A DNA stretch of 64,000 nt, from contig WION01000034.1 of assembly GCA_015039365.1 (NCBI GenBank), forward strand, positions 1 through 64,000, given 5' to 3'. The notes under the pieces were generated by a model. It did no database searches, was not told the DNA's origin, and saw only the letters and a program-made list of their open reading frames with translations. Within the stretch, counting starts at the first letter, position 1. Each line of letters begins with the position of its first letter. Source of the stretch: Amanita rubescens (lineage: Eukaryota > Basidiomycota > Agaricomycetes > Agaricales > Amanitaceae). Made by a program: the position numbers and the translations under genes. Positions 35,293 through 47,120 of the stretch are shown piece after piece.

Positions 35293-38106
35293 ATGCCTAC
35301 GACCAGCGTAGCACCATCGCAAATCCCTTCCACGACAATGTCACACATCCCTTCCACGACCATGGACGCCTTTGTGTTCCCTCGCAGAGGAGGATTCTTA
35401 TCAAAGAGTCCTGGGACTGTCCCTTCCGCACTGCCTTCCGATTTCCCCAGTACAGACGGTCGCAATCGTAAGCCTAAGGCCAACGTGGGCAATCAAGAAT
35501 CACCTTTACTTGACGAAGTCGGCATGCTCACACTGTTGCTACGCGTAATCGCCATCATAAATAATAAAAATGGAGATTGTTCTTTACGAGGCTTTCAGCA
35601 AAATACCGAAGTTACTTGCGGGCCACTTTTTCCCTACGACGAAGCAGATCTTATTCCCCTAGAGGCTGTCAGCGCAATTCTAGTGCAACAGCACGAAATC
35701 ATCGCTGCGGGCTACCAGAAACACACGCCGTCAAATGTAGTGTTTGGTCGGGATCGCCGCACATTGAATGTCAAGCTAGGTATTAACACTCCAAAGTCAA
35801 TATTTTTCTAGTTACTAACTTTTATACGCTAGTGGGTAAAGAATTACAAGAAAACATACCCGACGATTTCGGCATCCCCTTAGCAGAACACCCCAATCCT
35901 CCGCGATTTGAACCAAAGTTTACGATAACGGCCAACCCCAGGTCAATGAATGAAGACTCAGCGGGAAATTTTCATAATCTCCGTCACGTTAAAACGGGTG
36001 AAGACGACGGGCACTGGCCAGACATCCTATCAAACCCCGAATGTCGCATGATCAAGTAAGTAATTCATCCCTCTACACTATCACATGTGACACTGACATA
36101 CTAGGGGCCCTACCTCCCTCGAGGAGCACATTTCGACTGTGTGCGCTTATCTTAACGACTACAGGAGCCATCCCTCTGTCCAATCGGATTATTCCAACCG
36201 ATTTTTCAAATATCTTCTTACAGTTTGTTGGCCAAAACTTTATCGGCGGATCTCCTCCTGGCGCGGGCTCGGTTTCATTTACAGATTATATCACTGCCAG
36301 TTCAACTCGCAAATTGCCAAGGATGCCAATTGGGGAGACACTGAATATGACATGGCTCATGAAAAACATCTTCGCAGATTCCTTTCCGAGCATGATAACG
36401 TGGTCAATGGTCTATCATCCGTTTTTGAATGGCTTCCCGTTAGAGGCCCTTCCATTGATTTCCAGGCGCTGGCGGCAGCTGCCAAATGTGGCAACCGGCT
36501 CTACACCAGGGAGACCGCCAATGAATTTCACCACTTCGTGTTTGCCGCGTTTGTTATGTTTGGCCATTCTCTATCTCTGTTCGGTAAAGCTGTCACTCTG
36601 TCAAGAGATTGCCGCGAGCTGAACTCGGCAATACAACAACTCTTCTATGGGCTACAAGCACACACGACGCTCATTCTCTATCTTACGACATCATCTGCGT
36701 TTGCGAAACATATGGAGGTGTTCCAGAATAGTCTGGGACTCCAGGAATTGGTACCTGATTTCGACCAGAGGGAAGAATACAAGAAATTTGGCGAAAGCAT
36801 GAAGATAAAGGACCATGATTTAGTGACCGAGAGGTGTTCATCCTCCAATGCAACGCCTGATTTGAGCACTGGAGCAAGCAACGCGAAGGCTAATGACAAG
36901 GCCAAGGCAAACGATGCCAAGCTTAATGACAAGGCCGAGGAAAACGGCCTGGAGCCTGCCAACGCCGGGGCCAAGGTGACATCATCTGACTCCGGGGCAG
37001 GCACTGACGCGCCGGGAAACGTGGATTCATTATCCGAGGAGTCCGAGTTGGAGGTACGCAGTACTTTTCGTTATGTTCTATACCTGGCGCTAAACAATTT
37101 CAAGGGACCTCCGGAAGGTTTAAGCGCAGAATCATTCATTGGATGGTTGAAGACCTTTATCGTTCAATTTATCGCAAAGCGAGTATTGGAGCTGCAATGC
37201 CGCAAGCGGCCTGGTACTCCAGTCGAGATGTCACTACTTGCCGTCGACCGCAAAGTATATCGCGTCCCGCCTTGGACTGAATTCCAGAAGTTGATACAAA
37301 GTACAGTCAAAATCGCAAGTGGAGGTCTTTCTATTTCATGCGCAACAAAGGAGGTAGTCCCAACCATCGAGAAGAAGATCGAAGATTTCATCGCGTCCGA
37401 CCCGGACGTGGAAAAAACTATGGACATATTTCGCACTATAATAAATTCCGCGACGAAAGAGAGCAAACAGCGGAAACCGAGGAAACACACTCAGAAGAAA
37501 CCGAGGCTCTATACTGTGGGCTCGCACAGTGAGACGCTACTCGGAATGCTCATGAAGTTTGGAAGCCGGATTGAGGTCGACGACCCAGAGCTGGCGAAAC
37601 TTTGCGCGGTAAGTCTTCGTGCATTCGTCATCTCCAACCACTCATGCATCACGGGTCTACAGGGATTGCACGACGGGTTGATCGGCGTTTCAAAGCTCTG
37701 TTGCCCTATTTGCTGGCACGTTCTTGGAGCGCTACGACAAATTAAGCAAAACGAACTTATGGTCCGCGGATGTCATTCGAACATGTATGGGTTGGTACTT
37801 CCACCATTTCTTTCTGACATCGACACTGCGGACTCAATGAACCGCATGAAGACGATCGTAAATCTCTTGAAATGCGAATTACTCCAATCTATTTGCGATT
37901 TGGTCAAACCTGAGGTGAAGGCTGATCCAGGGTTGGACAGTAACAGTACAACCCCGAAGCGACCCACTCATCAACCCAAGCAGGAGAGTGTTACGAGTAT
38001 GGAATTCGGATACGACAGCAGCAGCAGCAGCGGCAGCTTAAACGATGTGACGATACGACAGGTTGAGTACCCGTTAGAAAAACACATGCCATCTAGGGTT
38101 CCGTGA
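35293..38106 (+). CDS. OTT_1508-like deaminase family protein, paralogue D
   Basis: Exons about 35,293-35,779, 35,833-36,055, 36,105-37,608 and 37,663-38,106. The 37,609-37,662 intron is 54 bp and in frame, and a further 51-bp in-frame intron at about 37,053-37,103 is likely by comparison with C. The catalytic motifs are HSE (VGSHSETLLGMLMKF; Ser replaces the usual Cys between H and E, which should not matter) and CCPIC. A lysine-rich linker between catalytic and N-terminal parts contains repeated KAND/KLND units (36,890-36,950). The N-terminus before the first intron is proline- and serine-rich. The middle is a near copy of paralogue C while both ends differ. Confidence 0.7.
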
Positions 38107-38143
38107 ATAATTCTATGTACTTTTTTGTCTCTCGCAATCTTAA

Positions 38144-38338
38144 TGTTGGAATGTGGTACGGTTACGGATAATATAAGTTGATTAGTCAATATACGAGGGC
38201 GCACGAGTAAGCGAGCACGATGTCTTAGATGGGGGTGAGCACGTTATTATTAGCTGCACAGCCTTTACGTATTTATACGAACTCTACTGATTTCACTCGC
38301 AGCTCGGACAATACCGACGCTCGCCGTTATTTCCAACA
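38144..38338 (-). repeat. Copia LTR (3')
   Basis: 195 bp bounded by TGTTGGAA and TTCCAACA. On the minus strand it directly follows a purine-rich tract (complement of ctccccctcgag at 38,340-38,351), the expected polypurine tract. The putative duplicated target left of it is cttaa (38,139-38,143). No second LTR exists, so this cannot be confirmed. Confidence 0.6.
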
Positions 38339-38351
38339 CTCCCCCTCGAGC

Positions 38352-39910
38352 TCAGGCTATTCCGAGCTCGATTTTATGCTTCTGAAACTTGGGCTTTGGC
38401 AACGGTTTTGTAAAAATGTCGGCCGTCATTTCCTCGGTAGGACAATATTCGATGGCAATCGATTGATCATTGACTTTTTCTCGGATATAGTGATGTTTAA
38501 CATCAAAGTGTTTCGTGCGCTTGTGGTATTGCGGATTACTCGCTATCGCTAGCGCACCTTGATTGTCTCCGTGGATAACAGTCGGACCCTCGATTGGAAA
38601 ACCTAGTTCTCGGTATAAATTTCGAAGCCAGATGACTTCTCGGGCGGCATCAGCCATACAAGCATACTCGGCTTCGGTCGTCGACAGGCTCACGGACTTT
38701 TGCTTCTTGGACGTCCACGTTATGGCGCCTCCAGCAGCCAAAAACACATATCCCGTTACGGACGTCATATCCTCAAATGAGGCGAAGCTTGCGTCCGAAA
38801 AACCAACAATTTCCGTCTTTTCGTCGGATTTCACGGCTGACCGATATATGATGCCTTCGTGCCGAGTACCAGATAAGTACCGGAGTATTCTTTTTGCCGC
38901 TGACCAATGTTCTAGGTCTGGACTTGCCGTGTAAGACGCCAACCGAAATACCGCAAATACAATATCCGGTCTCGTGGCGACCGCGATAAACATTAAAGAT
39001 CCTATCAACGAAGCATAGGTATTGCTTCGATCTTGCGGATTCGACGATGCTTCCGGCTTTTCAAGTTTGATATTAGGGTCCATGGGAACGGCGACTCCGT
39101 TTGCGTTTTCAAGCCCGTATTTCAGCAGTAGTGCTTCGATATATTTTGTCTGGGTGAGTTTTACTTCCCCAGTCTCCTTGCCGATCGTTATTTCGATACC
39201 GACGATCTTACTTGGTTCACCCATATCAGTGATTTCGAACATGTCTCGTAGATCCGAAATGATGTGCGTCATTGCCGCATCGTCATTGGTAAACAACAGC
39301 AAGTCGTCTACCCAGACAGTTAAGATTTCAATACGGCCGTCTTTTTCACGACGATATGCGCACGGATCCGAGATTAATCTACGAAATCCCTTTTTGGTGA
39401 GCTTCTTATTTAGCTCCTCATTCCATTCGCGCCCTGATTGTTTCAGACCATACAGGGTCTTTATTAGGCGACAAACTTTATCCGTTCCGTCGCCAAACCC
39501 GAACGGTTGGTCCATATCTACCTCTTCTTTGAGGTATCCATTTAGGTACGCTCCTTTTACATCCATCTGACGTAATTTCCATCTTCTACGGACGGCTTCC
39601 GCCATTATGCTGCTGATTGTCTCAAAGCGTACGACAGGCGCAAACGTTTGATTGAAATCCATGCCTGGAATTTGGGAGAAGCCCTTTGCAACCAGACGCG
39701 CTTTATACTTGGTAATTTGTCCGTCTTTATTATATTTCTTGACGAACACCCATTTATTATCGACAGCTTTCCGGTCGCTCGGCGCGTCGACTAGGGTCCA
39801 AGTCCCCATCGCCTGGAGCTGATTAAGCTCGGCATTGATCGCTTTTTCCCATTCCGGCCATTCTGGAGAAGCCTTCGCTTCTTGAAGCGTTGTTGGATCG
39901 TCTATTGCAT
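38352..39910 (-). pseudogene. Copia (Ty1-type) reverse transcriptase-RNase H, 5'-truncated element
   Basis: An open frame of 485 codons (39,809-38,352) and an in-frame upstream stretch to about 39,910. Domains in order are the RT fingers (KYKARLVAKGFSQ), the palm with the catalytic VDD motif (WVDDLLLF), the connection, and an RNase H with GFSDASFAS and LSTTEAEYACMADAA blocks. Integrase, protease, gag and the 5' LTR are absent. At 39,910 it abuts the inverted copy of ORF X and an R1 copy. The frame has no internal stop, so insertion or truncation was recent. It cannot transpose alone. Confidence 0.85.
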
Positions 39911-39919
39911 CTGGAGAGC

Positions 39920-40380
39920 TTAGTGATCTAGCTCAACTGCATCATAATCTCCGCTCCCGGATGTTGAATTGAGTCGCTTAGACCTGGTGCTGGCAGAGTA
40001 GTTTCTAGCATTTCTCCATGTGAATGAAAAGTCATCCAAGAAATACAATGAGATTTCCGGATGTCTGGTGTAGGGTTTGCCATTGTCATGCCTACGTTTG
40101 TCTGCATGTCTCCAGCCGTCTTCAGTCTTATAATAAACCTGGTGTTTTTCGTAGTTTTTCGGCCGTTCTATCGTGCGTTGAAAGTTTAGGGTATCGGTAA
40201 CTTCCTGTGTATCTGAACTTTCGACCCCAATATCTCCAATGTTGCCCACGTCGGCCTGTGGAGAATGGGGACCAACGAAGATTTTGTACTCTATCCGTTC
40301 GGATTCGTTTTTGAACGATTTTCTAAAGATTGATGGGTATTGTTCTTACAAGGTGGTATTTTGTCAGTTTAATTATTGAG
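39920..40380 (-). CDS. conserved ORF 'X', uninterrupted copy
   Basis: This is the inverted counterpart of 2912-3368 and reads through in one frame, ending in VELDH near 39,920, where it joins the truncated Copia element. About 140 residues. The frame is open upstream of the indicated start. Function unknown. Being open here and frameshifted in the other copy suggests that the ancestor coded. Confidence 0.45.
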
Positions 40381-40399
40381 GACTAGATTTCTCAGTGAT

Positions 40400-42330
40400 A
40401 CCTTGGGCCATTCTTAAAATAGAATTTCAATGGGTATCAAGTCTTGGGATATCGGTAATGAGAGCGCGTGATCACACCGAGTCAGAAATTAGAGAGAGAG
40501 ACAAAGAGAGCCAATGAGAGCCAATGAGAGCCAATGAGAGCCTAAGAGAGCCAAAGAGAGCCTAAGAGAGTTTGAGAGAGATTCGCCCCTTTCAATTGGC
40601 AGGACTCGGCGTTGCCTCGACAGCTTCTCTCCTCTCTTCACCTTCCTCTTATGACATCCTGACGCATAAACCACACGTTGCGTTTCTCCCAAGGGATAGA
40701 CTTTCGGGTCGCCCTTTCCCAATCGAACATGCGTACCATCTTGCTGGTTTACTGATTGGCCAGGCTACCTTACTCTTTCAACGGTTCATCCATAGGTTAG
40801 ATTCCATGCCACCTGATGTGCATTCTCTTTTACTGGTTCATCCACAGGTTTAGATTTCGCTATTATGAACAGTTCCTGACGTCATTGAAGTTCTTGGATG
40901 ACGACGATGTGGATCATTGCTTCTGGCACAACGGGGGAATCGTCGGGAGCATCGGCGATTGCCAAAAACGCTATCGGGGTATGTAACCTGACTGCATCCA
41001 AGCCGAGCTAGGTGTGTCTCGTTCGCAGCACCGGCCCCTGAAATCTTCATGTGAAGGATTTGGTCTTTTCCGGCAGCATTCACCTTCCAACAATTTAATA
41101 GAGTCCTCCCCTCGCCCTCCCTGTGGAAGAGCGGCGCTGGAATTGGGGTCCTGAATTGGATGTCTCCCAGACAGCAGCCTTGAGTCGGCTGCTTTCCCGT
41201 AGTGTCAAGACAACTTGCCGAGAACGCACAGGCTGGAACGGTCCATAGTAACAGTACGTCATTTTACTAAATTTACGTCTCGCAAGCTGACCGGTTGCTC
41301 TAATCCTTTATCACTGCAATAGAAAGTTGCTCAATGGAATCCAGAAGCTTTGCCTTCAATACGTCCGGTCCTAATACTGTGTCGTTCGCTTTCTTGCTGA
41401 CGTTGTGCCCGTTGGTGGCGGGTTCTCTCTTATTTGGCACATACAGCTCCTCTGCCATCAGCCTCTAGCATCTTTCCGCATCCTCCAACTTTTTATGCAT
41501 GAAACACGCATCCTGTGCTGTTCCTTCTATCAGCAGGCCCGTAAGTGCTCCATTCTCTCAATTTGCGTCTCGCACGCTAACCAATTCCTTTAATTATGTA
41601 TCTCCATGATAGAAAGTTGCTCAATGGAATTTGGAAGCATTCCTCTCAATAAGTCCAGCCCTAATACCACGTCGTTCGCTTTCTCGCTGACGTTGTTGCC
41701 ATGCTGGCGGCACATTCTCTCTTATTCGGCGCATGCGACCCCTCTATCGTTGGCTTCTCACTTTTTTCTTCACTCCAATGCATCCTTCAACTTTCTATGC
41801 ACGAAACGCGCATACAGTGCCGTTCCTTCTATCACCGGGCCCGCAAGTGTTCCTTTTCTTAATTAGTGCCTGGCATGCTAACCGATCGATTTAATTCAGT
41901 ATTTCCGTGATAGAAAGTTCCCCAACGCGTCCCTCTGTCATTTTCTCTATACAGTCGGTCACAATATCGCCTTGTTCTCCCCCCATCCCAAGTTCTTCGC
42001 GTTGGCCAGCGCGTTCGCCCAATTTGGCAGGCACGTCACGCGTGACGGCACCCGCACATACTAGCGTTGATCTTGCTTTAGCTCGTGCATTGAGGACTTT
42101 GCTATAACGTAGTTGTCCGGCGGGTTTGATTGCGCGTCACCCGTTCTGCAGAGGGAGTAGTTCTTGCATTTCTGGTAAGGTGATGCGCATTTTCCGTTCT
42201 CAAGTCACTGAACCATGACCTCGAACCAAGCGGCCCACAGACCTACGTTTTGATCGCCATATCGAGCTTTACCCCCGTAGGTCTTGTACGTTTTGATCGC
42301 CATCCCCGTAGGGGGCGCTTCCATGATTCT
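40400..42330 (-). repeat. R1 dispersed repeat, near complete inverted copy
   Basis: Block order mirrors 960-2830, including both 310-bp sub-units (about 41,290-41,590 and 41,600-41,900). The terminal array (40,490-40,580) reads GAGAGCC on plus. Together with ORF X it forms an inverted duplication of about 2.4 kb relative to 960-3330. Confidence 0.8.
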
Positions 42331-42339
42331 ATGAGGTCA

Positions 42340-43330
42340 ATTAATTTTCTATCCTTGTTTGTCCTGTCAACTAATTCAAGTCTCTCTTCAACTTGTGTGT
42401 TATAGACTTACAGTTCAGAATGCTATACCTGCACTACAATGACAAGGGGTGCTTTCGCATGATTGTCTAACCCTAACCTCAAACCGCCACGTCATCGAGA
42501 ACATACTGTCTCAGAATATTTCCGTTTCTGACACTGCTGCAGCTCGGCCTGCAACTAGCGTATCGATGTCGTCTCCTATACTTGTGGCGTCACCCCCACT
42601 GTTTGAATTCTACGGACGGTACCCACACAAGTACCTTTCCAATCTGTGCCTGTATCACATTGTACGAGCGACAAGGCCCCAGCAAAATGGCATTGTCATG
42701 AGAACACTGTCTGTACTCAACACAAAAATTGCCGTCGTTGTCACAGAATCTTGACAACTTGAAGGCAGATGAGAAAGATCCTGTTATAGCAACCAGCCTA
42801 TCGTTATTTCAAGAAAGGCCCACCACACCGCGACTTCGAAAACACGCGAAAGCCGCAAGTACAAGAGAGAGGGGAGGGGGGGGGGTCTGTTATCAGGTTA
42901 TTGATGAGGATAAGCACATAGCAGATTGCTCAAACTCACTTTATCTAGGACCTGCCCGGACTGAGGGGTTTCCGGAAAGGAAGCTAACGTGGGCGCAGTC
43001 GTCGTCGTCCGAAGTTTGTGACTCACGACACAAGATCGTCATCACCTGTTGATGTCGCCTGGCAGAGCTAAGGTTACCATCTGCTCCGGTCAGCGCCAGG
43101 TTCTCCACCGGAATATAATCGCCATCATCAAGGATAGGGTACTCATGATAACGTAAATCTCCCCCGGTTGACAAAATCGAACCAAACGCTTCACCGTGCG
43201 ACGTGCCTCATAGTCGTTGTACTGGCGTAATCGCGTTCTCATTCTCTCCCATATTCGATGCAAATTAATTTATGTACCAGATTAAGCAACGAGTTAGAGT
43301 GTTTTCTCCTATGATTAACCTATCAAATAT
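42340..43330. other. unassigned region
   Basis: Frames at 42,449-42,754 and 42,729-43,052 on plus and 42,941-43,174 on minus have no motif I recognise. There is a run of nine G at about 42,875. Confidence 0.3.
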
Positions 43331-43339
43331 ATTAAATAC

Positions 43340-43440
43340 CAGACTCCTACCCAGTCCCTCGGAGCTAGCTTGACGATGTTATGTAAGCGTATTGCTCTGG
43401 AGGGACTGGCAAATAACATGCGTCAACAACGTCGCGGTTG
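43340..43440. promoter_or_regulatory. upstream module of the RecQ gene, inverted copy of the FunK1 upstream module
   Basis: About 95 bp closely match the reverse complement of 50,683-50,780, with several indels. Within the module ccagtccctc (43,351) and gagggactgg (43,400) form an inverted repeat around a 40-bp centre, which could be a protein-binding palindrome. A TATA-like ttaaatacc lies at its outer edge. Confidence 0.5.
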
Positions 43441-43633
43441 CGTTACTTTCTGTGACATCTTTTCGGACTTTGAATAACTTGCGTGCGTTGGCCGTGCCGT
43501 ATTGCTCAGTTGCATGGCACACCCGTCCCCTGGCCACAATTGCTCGGCTTGACAAAAGGTGAGTGGTATATCAATTCTTGTACCATATCCGACCCTCTGA
43601 CTTAATTTTTTAGCCAATCTCGGCGGTTTCTCT

Positions 43634-44030
43634 ATGTCTAGTCAAGCAGATATGGCTGTCGATCCGTCTTGCCCATCGTTCGACGAAATTCGGGCCAAAA
43701 CACTCGAGAATATTGGAAGACGACCATGTCTATGGCAGGTTCGTGTCTGTGATGCGATTTTACGTGGCCAAGATGTCATCTCGCTTGCGGCTACTGGCAG
43801 TGGGAAGACCTTAACATTCTGGATGCCACTCTTATTCCGGCCACAAGGGATCCAAATCATCGTCACACCCTTAAACATTCTGGGTGAACAAAATACGGAG
43901 CTTTTGAGCAAGTTGGATATAGAGGGGATCTTCATATCTGCTAAAACTGCGATGGAAATGGAATGGAATTTTCGGGTATGTTCTTGAATGCGTTCTTGAT
44001 ATCAACTTGATGTATTTTGTAGTCATATCA
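43634..44030 (+). pseudogene. RecQ-type DNA helicase, N-terminal fragment
   Basis: A 117-residue frame, plus a few residues after a probable intron (donor at about 43,976, acceptor before 44,024). It holds the Walker A motif ATGSGKT within SLAATGSGKTLTFWMPLLF and the following motif Ia-like VTPLNILGEQN. The family is the RecQ-like helicase set amplified in agaricomycetes. The gene is cut at about 44,028 by a Copia fragment, losing motifs II-VI, so it is not a working helicase. Confidence 0.75.
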
Positions 44031-45470
44031 AGCTGATAATGCAAGAACTGTTCGGATTGAAGCCATTTTCGCCACGGGCGCGTAAGTGTCAAAGAAGTCG
44101 ATGCCAGAAACTTGAAAAAATCCCTGCACAACCAAACGCGCCTTGTAGCGAATAATATTCCTGGCTGCATCACGTTTGATAGCAAAGACCCATCGGCACC
44201 CGACGATATTCAAGCCCTTTGGCGCATTCCATGCGCCTCCAGCGCCTCCCGTTCCTCTTCCATTGCCTCTTTCCAGCGCGGCGGCCAGTCAGGACTTTTC
44301 ATAGCTTCGTTTAACGAGCTCGGGAGTAGACCACTCGCTTCATCCATCCGTACTGACATAGCCCAACTGCTGATTTCTTCCTCCATAACAGGTATCTGAA
44401 GCCCTTTAGGTATTTTCTCCTTCGTACCGGTTGAGAATTTGCCTGACTGAATATCTTTAACATATCGGCTAAGTTGTTTGTTACGTTCACTACGGCGAAG
44501 TTCCGGTAACGTCGGATTAGTTGGCTCTTTGGGTACCTCAACCGTGGGTTCCTCAATTGGCTCGGGCGCAACATTTTCTTCCTTGTGGGTGTATTCCTCG
44601 TCCTCATCATCACTCTCCCCCTGGAATACATCCACACCAGGCAGGTCTCCAATGATAGGCAGTCCCTTCTTCGAGAAAACAACGCTCCGCTCAACTGTTA
44701 TCGCCCGCCGTTCCGGCCAATAGATGCGGTGACCCTTGCTCTCTCGGTCATAACCGATCCACCGTCCTTCCTTCACCCTATCTCCAAGTTTCCCATCAGC
44801 CGTATCGTGCACCCACACTACGGCTCCCCATTCAGGTACGTCTTCCAATTCAGGCATATTCCCGGTCAAGAGTTCATATGGGGTTACGCTAGGAGGTAAT
44901 GCGCGTGTCCAGGTACGATTTTTAATCCACACCGCGTGCATCAAACACTCCCCCCAAAGACGGGTAGGAAGCTGACTTCCAATCAGCATCGCGCGCACCC
45001 TCTCCACTAGCGTTCTGTTCAACCGCTCCGCAACTCCATTCTCCTCATGTGTATCATGTACTGTCAACTTGCGCTCTGTCCCTTTTTCTTCTAGGAACAA
45101 ATTGAACTCTTCGCTTAAGTATTCTCCACCGCGGTCAGAGTGAAGAACTTTGATCCTCGTTTTGATCTGAGTCTCGACCCACGGCGCGGCGTAAGGCTTC
45201 ATATTCTCGAAGCCGTAACGTTCTAGAACCGCCCGGATATAAGCCGCTTGGGACAACGACAACGTCCTCTTCGACCTATCCCTCTTGACTTCGAAGCCGA
45301 GAATCCAATGTAACTCTCCCATATCCGAAAACTTGAAGTCCTTCTTCAACTGCTCCTTTACGTGGTCCATCAACGCAACGGATGAAGTGACAATCGTCAA
45401 ATCATCAACGTGAACAACGATAACGATCAAGTCTTCTCCCTTCCGCATGTAGAACACTGCTTGGTCAACT
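44028..45470 (-). mobile_element. circularly permuted Copia fragment
   Basis: On the minus strand the order is RT palm-to-connection with its VDD motif (45,457-45,181), then integrase core and C-terminal region (45,181-44,700; HSDRGGEYLSEEF and NGVAERLNRTL carry catalytic Asp and Glu), then an acidic linker (44,700-44,230), then the RT N-terminal part with KARLVVQGFFQ (44,213-44,028). Normal Copia order is integrase then RT. RT and integrase are fused in one open frame at the 45,181 junction. Gag, protease, RNase H and LTRs are missing. There is a stop just upstream of 45,457. Confidence 0.75.
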
Positions 45471-45479
45471 TCGCATCAT

Positions 45480-45918
45480 TCCATCTTCAACCTCCGCCTC
45501 AACACATTCCACAACCTCATATACTAATGATGCGCCGAAACCTTGACCGCGAAACCAAGTGGATGGGCGCAAACGAGTTTGGCAACGATATACTCCGGAT
45601 AATAGAAGAACATTATCCCATTCCCCCACCTCCTACCATTTTCATCGAGCAGGTTACATCGTCATCTGAGCCATCATCAAACCCAGGCTATTCGCATGTC
45701 AGGCATAGTGACTCTCAAATGCATCCAATATAGCCGTAAAGTCCCTTTGAGGTAGTGGCTGTATGCCCTGTACTTGTGGCTGTTGTAACTCAGGCATTGT
45801 CGAGCAGAAGGATAGTGCATATATACATCTAGTATTTCGACGTTCCCCCGACGCTGTACGACGTACATATTTTTAGAAATACATTTCAAGGTCCGAAGCC
45901 AAACGTGACGACTGGTGA
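45480..45918. other. spacer between permuted Copia and hAT-like element
   Basis: A proline-rich frame on plus (45,410-45,733) has no recognised motif. The last 50 bp resemble the complement of 43,440-43,490, consistent with the ancestral FunK1 upstream region continuing to this side of the hAT insertion. Confidence 0.35.
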
Positions 45919-46298
45919 CAACGCGCTAGGGTTGCGGGAAAAAGGGGATGTTTTTCCCCGGACCAGTTTTTCCCTGGTTCGTTACCGGTACCGTACTGGT
46001 AACTTACCTCCTACATCGCCGGAAAAATTTGGGCCAAGTAATTTACCATATCACGTGATTACCATATATGGTATAAATAGCTATATATGGTCATGGATGA
46101 AACTGAAGTCGTCCCGCATCATCTTGTCGAGTCGTCATCTTCAAAAGGCACTAACGGAGTGTTTATTAGGTTTTGGCTGGTAAAGTATTCAACTCCGAAG
46201 AATGGTCCATTTTGTGCAACCCGGAGCCACTCCAATTCTGCAATCCAGGACCCTGAGATATGTGCCGCGAAATTGGACAACACATCCAAAACGTATGA

Positions 46299-46570
46299 AA
46301 ACAATGATGATCATTAATGATCATTAATGATCATGCGTGAATGTCCGTGAACATGACAGATCATCATGATTTATCATTAATCATGATGAATGCTCGAGAT
46401 TAGAAGTGATCCATCAATGATTTATCGTGATCACTTCTTGCCCTTCAACTTAGACCTTCGTGATCCCGCCATTGCTCATCATGATCCTAAGTTTGGATTC
46501 AATTTTAGACAAATTGTAAACATTGTTAATCACTCATGATCACTAGTGATCATCCGTGATCACTTAAGTA
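46299..46570. repeat. left subterminal TGATCA-type repeats of the hAT-like element
   Basis: Many tgatcat/atgatca copies, mostly 5-15 bp apart. A matching zone is at 49,530-49,862. Both zones abut the same ttgtccaatttcgcgg sequence in inverted orientation (46,268 and 49,871). hAT transposases bind short subterminal repeats, so these may be binding sites. Confidence 0.65.
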
Positions 46571-46756
46571 CGATAGGCATATCTATGACCTGTGTTGGAG
46601 AGTTCATGATTGCTCACGGTGGACAGAATTAATGTCATATCCCATTCCGGACTCCACCTTGAATAACCCCGGACTCCGATGGACACCCGACTAAGACATT
46701 TTTCGCATGTGCTTACCACACTCATTGTTTTCCACCTTTGATTCCCGTCAAGCAGC

Positions 46757-47120
46757 GGCTGTGTGCGGCTGGCTCCGCTGAAACTAAGTATATACTTAGT
46801 TTATACTTAGTCATGTGACTTTCAAGTTTCAAACACCAAGATCATTGCCGTTCTTTTACAGCGACTCAAGGTGCGATTTCTGTCTACAAAGGGATTGCCA
46901 CTTCATAGACTATTTATTTCAGCCCACATGATCACCTTGGAGGTGACTATGCAGTGGGCTGGCTCTGCTGAAACTAAGTATATACTTAGTTTATACTTAG
47001 TCATGTGACTTTCAAGTTTCAAATACCAAGATCATTGCCGTTCTTTTACAGCGACTCAAGGTGCGATTTCTGTCCGCAAAGGGATCGCCACTTCATAGAC
47101 TATGTATTTCAGCCCACAAT
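46757..47120. repeat. direct duplication of about 165 bp inside the hAT-like element
   Basis: Copies at about 46,760-46,928 and 46,960-47,118 differ at only a few bases. Each contains the palindrome actaagtatatacttagt. Confidence 0.75.

Noticed and set aside
36041..36622. A second 193-codon gene overlapping deaminase D
   Set aside because: An alternative frame of the conserved exon; the same shadow appears in paralogue C at 29,956-30,168.
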